DNA from: Syntrophobacterales bacterium
Lineage (GTDB): Bacteria > Desulfobacterota > Syntrophia > Syntrophales > JAAYKM01
Reading direction: 5' to 3'
Assembly: GCA_031285215.1 (NCBI GenBank)
Contig: JAITWQ010000055.1
Location: 1-10,989, forward strand
Length of the DNA stretch: 10,989 bases
Shown here: positions 6,370 to 10,989 of the stretch, in pieces
Layout: the number at the start of each line of letters is the position of its first letter
How positions within the stretch are numbered: position 1 is the stretch's first letter
Program-made: the position numbers and the translations under genes
The notes under the pieces: model-generated
Databases searched by the model: none
What the model was told of the DNA's origin: nothing
What the model saw: only the letters and a program-made list of their open reading frames with translations

Positions 6370-6918
6370 ATGGATTCAGAGTACAATAATTACCCCCATG
6401 ATACCAGTGATGAAGAGACGTTGTATGTTTGCCTGGTTCACAACCTTGATCAGGAAATTCTTATTCAGCGGTCATTTCTGCGAGTATTGGATGAAGAGCT
6501 GTCCGTGCTGATATCCGCCAGTATGGACGGAATGGAAGAAACGAACAGTCAAAAAGAATTGCTGATTTACAAAACAAAGGAAAATACCTTTTCCCGCCAG
6601 GCCATTTTAGATCAGGTGAAAAAAGCCCTTGGTCTGCAAAAAGATCAACAGATAACGCTGTCCCTTTGTGAGAGCAGAGTTTCCGATGAAATCCTGTCCG
6701 GTAAATTGAGGGACTGCCGCCAAATCCTGATAAACCTGATGGAGCAGGTGCAGAAAAACAACCAGCGTAATCAGGATGCTATCCGGGCGGCCTTGGAAAA
6801 TGTTCATGGCTCTCTTCAGTTTCTCAAAGCTATGCTGTTTCCTGCGGCGAATTATCAAAAAACTGGTCAATACAATCAAAATAATGCCCAAGGGGCTTTT
6901 ATCAGCCAGGAAGGATAA
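6370..6918 (+). CDS. flgN: FlgN-like export chaperone for FlgK/FlgL
   Basis: A 182-residue, mostly helical protein that I assign to FlgN, the cytoplasmic chaperone binding the C-termini of FlgK and FlgL and taking them to the export gate. Sequence support is moderate: it has the long-helix build of the family, a helix around residues 18-60, LRDCRQILINLMEQVQKNNQ near residues 115-134, and the family-like tail LENVHGSLQFLKAML, followed by Asn/Gln-rich residues. Position is strong support, since flgM-flgN-flgK is a classical order. ATG 6370 has AGGAG at 6358-6362. The stop is five bases before the flgK ATG, and the flgK ribosome site lies inside its last codons, suggesting translational coupling. 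The 125 bases upstream are pyrimidine-rich with no clear promoter or terminator. Confidence 0.8.
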   Translation: MDSEYNNYPHDTSDEETLYVCLVHNLDQEILIQRSFLRVLDEELSVLISASMDGMEETNSQKELLIYKTKENTFSRQAILDQVKKALGLQKDQQITLSLCESRVSDEILSGKLRDCRQILINLMEQVQKNNQRNQDAIRAALENVHGSLQFLKAMLFPAANYQKTGQYNQNNAQGAFISQEG

Positions 6919-6923
6919 AGATC

Positions 6924-8306
6924 ATGTCCATCGGCAGTATCCTTTACACGTCCAAAGACGCCCTCATGGCGCATCAAATGGCCGTTGACGTAACGGGCGC
7001 GAACATCGCCAACGTTAATACGGCGGGATATTCCCGTCAGGCGATTAATATGGTATCTACGGGGGTGACGAATGTTGCTGCGAAAATCTACCAGAACGGC
7101 GTTGATGTCGCCAGTGTGACGCGCATCTATAACAGTTATCTGGAAGCGCAGATCGTCGAGCAGAAAGGATTGACAGGTTACAGCCAAACCAAGGCAGAAA
7201 TATTGTCGGTTATGGAGGCCATTTTTGATGAAAGTAAGCCGGGAGGGCTTTCCGATCTGATGAATCGTTTCTGGGCCGATTGGCAGGAACTGTCCATGAA
7301 TCCGGGAGGAATGGCGGAGAGAGAGGCCCTTGCCAGTTCAGCGGAGGCCGTGACCAGCATGTTTCGCAGTATTAATAACGGTTTGTATTCCATTTCCAGC
7401 AATGTGGAGCGGGATGTCGCCTATGCCGTCGGTGAGATTAACGCCCTCATCGCCGACATTGCCGATCTGAACAATAAAATCATCAGCTCCTCCAGCGGCA
7501 CGGGCGACAGGAACATTCTGGAAGATCAGCGCATGGAACTCGTCAAGCAACTAAGTGCTTTGGCAGATGTCCATGTCATTGAAGGCGATTACGGAACCAT
7601 CAAAGTCTATCTCAAAAACGGAGAAACCCTCGTTGATGGCGTGATAACGCGGTCTTTAGCCCTTGAGCCTCAGGCAGGCAATCCCACCGTATCCGACATT
7701 GTCTTTGCCGATAATCCCTCTTCACCGCTGACATCAGTGATCACGCAGGGCAAATTAGGGGCATTGCTGGAAATTCGTGATGTGACTATTCCTTACTATA
7801 TGAACCAAATGAACGATTTTGCCAAAGCTCTGGTGTATGAAGTCAATGTCGTTCATCAAGCCGGTTTTGGCGCAGACCAAAGCACCGGTCTTAATTTCTT
7901 TGAATGTACTGTTGGCGCGGAAGCGGTAACGCTGCGCGTTAATCCCGCTATTCTGGCAGACGTAAGGCTTATCGCCGCCTCTTCCAGCGTTAGCGGCGAC
8001 GGCAGCAACGCCTTGGCCATTTCCCTTCTCCAGGATAAGCGCACGATAAACAACCAAACATTCAGCAACTATTACGGCGGCGTTGTCGGGCAGATTGGCC
8101 GCCAGGTGGCCGACAGCCAAAGAACGTTGATTCATCAGTCTTTGGTTCTGGATCGCCTGAATAACCAGCGGGAATCTGTGTCCGGGGTATCCATAGACGA
8201 AGAAATGATTAAATTGATTCAATATCAGCTGGGTTACAACGCCGCCGCCAAGTTATGCGCTGCCGCTCAGGAGATGTTGGACACGCTGTTACAGATGAAG
8301 CAATAA
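6924..8306 (+). CDS. flgK: Flagellar hook-associated protein 1, FlgK
   Basis: A 460-residue hook-filament junction protein secreted by the flagellar type III apparatus. The N-terminal rod-like motif is at residues 27-39 (NIANVNTAGYSRQ). It is followed by the FlgK-specific helical region with FDESKPGGLSDLMNRFWADW and the GTGDRNILEDQRMELVKQLS segment. The C-terminal D0 helix carries GVSIDEEMIKLIQYQLGYNAAA, then EMLDTLLQMK. The length suits FlgK forms lacking the extra outer domain of enterobacterial FlgK (about 547 residues). ATG 6924 follows AGGAAGG (6908-6914) within the end of flgN. It is 27 bases before flgL, and both are probable FlgN clients in the sigma-28 transcript. Confidence 0.96.
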   Translation: MSIGSILYTSKDALMAHQMAVDVTGANIANVNTAGYSRQAINMVSTGVTNVAAKIYQNGVDVASVTRIYNSYLEAQIVEQKGLTGYSQTKAEILSVMEAIFDESKPGGLSDLMNRFWADWQELSMNPGGMAEREALASSAEAVTSMFRSINNGLYSISSNVERDVAYAVGEINALIADIADLNNKIISSSSGTGDRNILEDQRMELVKQLSALADVHVIEGDYGTIKVYLKNGETLVDGVITRSLALEPQAGNPTVSDIVFADNPSSPLTSVITQGKLGALLEIRDVTIPYYMNQMNDFAKALVYEVNVVHQAGFGADQSTGLNFFECTVGAEAVTLRVNPAILADVRLIAASSSVSGDGSNALAISLLQDKRTINNQTFSNYYGGVVGQIGRQVADSQRTLIHQSLVLDRLNNQRESVSGVSIDEEMIKLIQYQLGYNAAAKLCAAAQEMLDTLLQMKQ

Positions 8307-8333
8307 ATATTTACCGGAAAGGGGTAATTTACG

Positions 8334-9527
8334 ATGCGCGTAACAAGCAATATGAGTTATTACATGCTTTCACTGAGTATGAATCGCCTTCAGGAAAGTT
8401 ATCATAATACGATGGAGAAAATTGCCACCCAGAAGCGCATCAATCGTCCTTCCGACGATCCTTTGGGAATGATGAAGGTGATTGACTATAAAGATGTGCG
8501 CAAATCCGTTGAACAGTACCAGGCAAACATCAGCCTGGCTACGTCATGGCTTGCCACAGCTGCGGTAACACTGGAAAGCATTGACGAGGCTCTGGGCAAG
8601 ATCAAAAGCATTGCCATGAGTTATGCCTCTTCTACTGACAATACCAAGGCTACCTTTGAAGATCAGGTAAGAGACTTAACGGAGCAGATCTATGCCTTTG
8701 CGAACAATACCTTTCTGGGGCAATATCTGTTTTCCGGCTCGAAGACAGAGACACAACCTTTTGTTAATACACCGCAGCCAGCGCCAACAGTAGGCGCAGG
8801 CGGAAATAATGGCTATACCGGTTCCGTATCGGTGGCGGGAGGCCCTTTTACCGGAACAGCTAATCAGACTTATGCCGTAAGGATAGTAAGTGATGGAATC
8901 GTTGGCTCTGCTGCTTTTGAACTTTCGTCAGACGGAGGAAAAACATGGGTATCTGGTACATGGAGCGGAAGTGATATTGTGGTGGATTCTGCCGCTGTTC
9001 CTCCCGTTGCCCTTGGTCTTGACGCATGGGCAAATATCTATGCGAATGACATCTTCTATGTGGAAGCCTATGCCGCAGGTTATTATCAGGGCGACGATCT
9101 TGCCAGAGAGGTAAAAACAGGGGCCAACACCACCATGGGCTATACCATTTCCGGCAGTCAGATTTTCTCGCCCACGGGCGGCGTTAATCTTTTCGAGGTT
9201 CTTGATGATTTACGGGCGGCCATGGCTTTGCCACCCGGACCGGTGCAAGATGCGGCGATTAATGCCGCCATCGGGAATCTTTCCATCGGGCGCGAACAGG
9301 TTCAGCATGGCCTGGCCTTGGTTGGCATCAAAGACGTTCGCTTTAAAATAGCGGAAAACCACTTAACCCTTTTGGATAAAACTATGGCCGATCTCGTTGA
9401 TAAGGCGGAAAGTTCCGACATCGAAGAGTTGGCCATGCTATTGGCCATGCAGAAGATTTCTCTGGACGCGACTTATTCCCTGGCGGCTCAAATGAAACAA
9501 ACGACCATTTTGAATTTCCTCAGATAA
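8334..9527 (+). CDS. flgL: Flagellar hook-associated protein 3, FlgL, with a beta-rich insertion
   Basis: A 397-residue junction protein of the flagellin superfamily that sits between FlgK and the filament. The N-terminal D0/D1 helices show MRVTSNMSYYMLSLSMNRL, then KIATQKRINRPSDDPLGMMK, then FANNTFLGQYLFSGSKT. The C-terminal helices show GREQVQHGLALVGIKDVRF, then ESSDIEELAMLLAMQKISLD, ending QMKQTTILNFLR. It is longer than enterobacterial FlgL (about 317 residues). The extra length lies in a Gly/Thr/Ser-rich, beta-like region around residues 145-265, including FELSSDGGKTW, which should form a surface domain. The ribosome site is GGAAAGGGG (8316-8324) before ATG 8334. Its leader shares a 13-base identity with that of the gene at 10811. 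It is the last flagellar gene in the window; no csrA or fliW follows. Confidence 0.95.
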   Translation: MRVTSNMSYYMLSLSMNRLQESYHNTMEKIATQKRINRPSDDPLGMMKVIDYKDVRKSVEQYQANISLATSWLATAAVTLESIDEALGKIKSIAMSYASSTDNTKATFEDQVRDLTEQIYAFANNTFLGQYLFSGSKTETQPFVNTPQPAPTVGAGGNNGYTGSVSVAGGPFTGTANQTYAVRIVSDGIVGSAAFELSSDGGKTWVSGTWSGSDIVVDSAAVPPVALGLDAWANIYANDIFYVEAYAAGYYQGDDLAREVKTGANTTMGYTISGSQIFSPTGGVNLFEVLDDLRAAMALPPGPVQDAAINAAIGNLSIGREQVQHGLALVGIKDVRFKIAENHLTLLDKTMADLVDKAESSDIEELAMLLAMQKISLDATYSLAAQMKQTTILNFLR

Positions 9528-9625
9528 CTTGCCGGAAACGCGGACGAGGAAAAACCTGACAAAGATATAACAGGGCATAGAGCAGGCTCGCGGCTGATTT
9601 ATCCGGCGTGAGCCACCACAGACAA

Positions 9626-10432
9626 ATGAAACGTCTATTATTTTTAATCACCTTCCTTTTTGCTTCGACAGCCTACACCGCCGAGATTTATTTCAGTCCC
9701 GGAGAGGGCTACACCGATGCCGTCCTCGAACAGATTTATTATGCCATAGCAGAGGATGAAACCCGCGGGCAGGATTATGCGGAAGCGCACCAAGACCCTG
9801 TCGAGGAAGAGTCCGCCTGTCATATTCTTTCCCATGAAAAACTCGTTCACCGGGGCACAAGAGAAAGTAACGATCTGAAAAAACTCGAAATGACCAACCG
9901 GTTTTTTAATGAGCGCATGATTTATGATGAAAATGCCTGGGGGGATTAATATTACTGGGCTACTCCTGCCGAATTTCTCAGCAAAGGGGTGGGAAACTGT
10001 AAAGATTATGCCATCGCAAAATTTTTTACCCTGAAAGCCATGGGCGTGGCCGAATCCAAGTTAAATCTTACCTATGCCAAAGCCCTCAGGTACAATAAGG
10101 CCCATTTGTCGTTGACCTATTACAGCAACCCCGGCGCGGACCCGCTGATTCTGGATAATATGATAGATGAAATTCTGCCCGGTTACGAACGGGAGGATCT
10201 GGTTCCCGTTTTCAGCTTCAACAGTTCGGGGCTTTGGCTCGCGTCGCAGAGAGGACGCGGGCGGCATGTCGGTTCACCGGACAGGCTGGGGGGATGGATG
10301 GACATGCTGAAAAGGATGTCGCGAACAGGCGGGTCAGCAGCCCCGCATCGTGAGAATAATGGCAGCCGGACAGCAAATTTCGATTCTGTGTTTGAGGCCC
10401 ACCCCATGGCCGTTCCATCTCATTCCCATTAG
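9626..10432 (+). pseudogene. LapG-like periplasmic cysteine protease (transglutaminase-like, BTLCP family) interrupted by an in-frame TAA
   Basis: One reading frame of 269 codons resembles the bacterial transglutaminase-like cysteine proteinases (DUF920/LapG). LapG cuts the N-terminus of LapA-type adhesins in the periplasm and so releases biofilms, under control of the c-di-GMP receptor LapD. Residues 1-16 or 1-19 form a signal peptide. The catalytic triad is present: Cys125 in GNCKDYAIAK, His160 in KAHLSLTYY, Asp177 in PLILDNMID, followed by PVFSFNSSGLWLAS. Codon 108 (9947-9949) is TAA between NAWGD and YYWATPAEF. LapG proteins usually read WG-x-S-x-YWATP here, so TCA to TAA is a simple explanation. 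Both halves stay in frame with no other damage, so this is a recent mutation, a sequencing error or read-through. ATG 9626 gives the better signal peptide than GTG 9608; neither has a good ribosome site. The target adhesin is not in the window. Confidence 0.82.
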
Positions 10433-10440
10433 TTTCATTC

Positions 10441-10462
10441 GCGGGGACAAGCCCCGCTTTCT
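10441..10462 (+). terminator. Intrinsic terminator after the LapG-like gene
   Basis: GCGGGG (10441-10446), loop ACAAG, CCCCGC (10452-10457), then TTTCT. It is a six-pair all-G:C stem followed by a short, interrupted T-run, eight bases after the TAG stop of the LapG-like frame. The T-run lies on the + side only, so it should end rightward transcripts and separate this region from the gene at 10811. The weak T-run limits certainty. Confidence 0.65.
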
Positions 10463-10747
10463 TCCACAACTTTAATATTGACCCGGCTTCGTCGTCTTTT
10501 GCCAGTTTTGCGGCCCAAAGTGAATTTATGGCGTCAATAATTCTACTCTTCCTGTTTGATTCTCCCGTCTGCCGTATGGCCCGTTCAGCTTCATCAACCG
10601 CCAGAGTGATTGACAAATAAAGGCATTCTAACATCAAGATGCTGACAGAGCGGCCAACAGTGTGCGAGGGATGCCGACATAGCCGGAATGCGTATCCATC
10701 GCATTTCGCGGATTGATGACCCCACCATTCAGGTGCGGCAAACTAAG
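10463..10747. other. Intergenic stretch without an assignable gene
   Basis: About 285 bases between the terminator and the next promoter. On the minus strand an open frame runs through it, with a helical-looking segment at roughly 10637-10430 (discussed as a finding), but it has no ribosome site and its end is antisense to the LapG-like gene. A small inverted repeat, AATGCG-N7-CGCATT (10687-10705), lies about 78 bases upstream of the predicted start of the gene at 10811 and could be an activator site. I see no RNA gene, mobile element or attachment site. Confidence 0.5.
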
Positions 10748-10763
10748 TGGCCTCTATATTGCA
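10748..10763 (+). promoter_or_regulatory. Sigma-54 (RpoN) promoter for the secreted repeat protein
   Basis: TGGCCTCTATATTGCA matches TGGCACG-N4-TTGCA with exact spacing: GG of the -24 element at 10749-10750, GC of the -12 element at 10761-10762. Predicted start near 10774, leader of about 37 bases before ATG 10811, with ribosome site GGAAGGGG at 10797-10804. It is built like the promoter before flgF, so this gene may belong to the same RpoN regulon. Confidence 0.8.
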
Positions 10764-10810
10764 AAACGAAGGGTGGAAAATACTATTTTGTATCAAGGAA
10801 GGGGTAATTT

Positions 10811-10989
10811 ATGGCAAATCGCATTTGTGGATTGCTGCTGGGCGTGTTGATCAGTCTTACTTTTTGCACGCCAGTGTTTGCGGACAAAGCTCTATATTCT
10901 TCTCAGAGAGAAGCGCCGCCGCCGCTTGCGGGCAGCAAGCAAAGTAAAGCGCTGTATTCTTCCCAAAGGGAAAAGACGCATAATCTCAG
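10811..10989 (+). CDS. Unrecognised secreted protein with a repeated nine-residue motif (3' truncated by window)
   Basis: The first 59 codons of a gene that runs off the right edge; I do not recognise the family. Residues 1-24 form a Sec signal peptide: basic MANRICG, hydrophobic LLLGVLISLTF, and the VFA cleavage site before Asp25. The Cys at residue 19 is in LTFC, which is not a good lipobox because Phe sits at -1, so a lipoprotein is unlikely. The mature start contains KALYSSQRE twice, at residues 26-34 and 46-54, joined by a Pro/Ala/Gly/Ser linker (APPPLAGSKQS). The two copies differ at five DNA positions, all synonymous, which supports this frame as coding and selected. A strong ribosome site GGAAGGGG lies six bases before the ATG, and a sigma-54 promoter is 47 bases upstream of it. 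An envelope or exported product co-regulated with motility is the likeliest reading; the function is unknown. Confidence 0.78.
   Translation, partial: MANRICGLLLGVLISLTFCTPVFADKALYSSQREAPPPLAGSKQSKALYSSQREKTHNL
10886..10972 (+). repeat. Two coding copies of KALYSSQRE, 60-base period
   Basis: The copies are at 10886-10912 and 10946-10972, 27 bases each, with starts exactly 60 bases (20 codons) apart. Five of 27 bases differ, at the third positions of the Ala, Leu, second Ser, Gln and Arg codons, with no amino-acid change. More copies may follow beyond the window edge. Confidence 0.85.

Noticed and set aside
7707..7714. GCCGATAA inside flgK, a perfect sigma-28 -10 element
   Set aside because: No TAAA-like -35 element at the required distance, and it lies within coding sequence with no gene start downstream.
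7755..8222. Minus-strand frame of 155 codons opposite flgK
   Set aside because: Antisense to conserved flgK sequence, no ribosome site, no family resemblance.
9989..10432. Reading 9989-10432 as a separate gene starting at GTG
   Set aside because: It would begin two codons before the catalytic Cys, lose the upstream YWATP block and signal peptide, and has no separate ribosome site; it is the second half of the interrupted LapG-like frame.
10688..10807. Plus-strand 39-codon frame starting MRIHRISRIDD
   Set aside because: It overlaps the sigma-54 promoter and the ribosome site of the gene at 10811, has no ribosome site of its own and is not recognisable.
10698..10837. Imperfect direct repeat of about 20 bases (ATCGCATTT...GGATTG) at 10698-10718 and 10818-10837
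   Set aside because: Only the short blocks match, with a one-base offset between them; the similarity does not extend, so chance is the simplest explanation.
10747..10947. Plus-strand 66-codon frame overlapping the secreted repeat gene
   Set aside because: It starts inside the promoter and lacks a ribosome site, while the overlapping frame from 10811 has a strong ribosome site, a signal peptide and synonymous repeat variation.

Overview
The window carries a late flagellar gene block from a Gram-negative (diderm) bacterium. FlgH and FlgI, the L and P rings, imply an outer membrane. The gene order flgF-G-A-H-I-J-M-N-K-L, a FlgJ with no muramidase domain, a stand-alone FlhB C-terminal homologue and the balanced base composition all recall Deltaproteobacteria / Desulfobacterota (Geobacter- or Syntrophus-like). 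That placement is an inference from gene order and protein style, not from a search.

Layout. Bases 1-688 hold the 3' part of an oligopeptide/dipeptide ABC permease (OppC/DppC type). A small FlhB-like export-switch protein follows (746-1021). A 280-base intergenic region carries two related palindromes, one of which looks like a terminator, and ends in a well-matched sigma-54 promoter (1253-1268) that fires into flgF. Six tightly spaced genes follow: flgF and flgG (rod), flgA (P-ring chaperone), flgH (L ring), flgI (P ring) and flgJ (rod-binding). The flgJ stop codon lies inside a nearly perfect sigma-28 promoter (5891-5917) that drives flgM (anti-sigma-28), flgN (chaperone), flgK and flgL (hook-filament junction). 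The promoters therefore mirror assembly order: sigma-54 for rod and rings, sigma-28 for junction proteins and the sigma-28 antagonist.

After flgL comes a LapG-like periplasmic cysteine protease (9626-10432). It is interrupted by one in-frame TAA although the rest of the frame, including the Cys-His-Asp triad, is intact. Residues flanking the catalytic Cys that usually bind calcium in LapG are also changed. A GC-rich terminator closes this region.

At the right edge, a second sigma-54 promoter (10748-10763) precedes a 5' fragment of an unrecognised secreted protein (10811 to window end). It has a clear signal peptide and two copies of a nine-residue motif whose DNA differs only at synonymous positions. 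This gene is the best candidate for something undescribed: probably exported, probably under the same sigma factor as the flagellar rod operon, and next to a biofilm-type protease.
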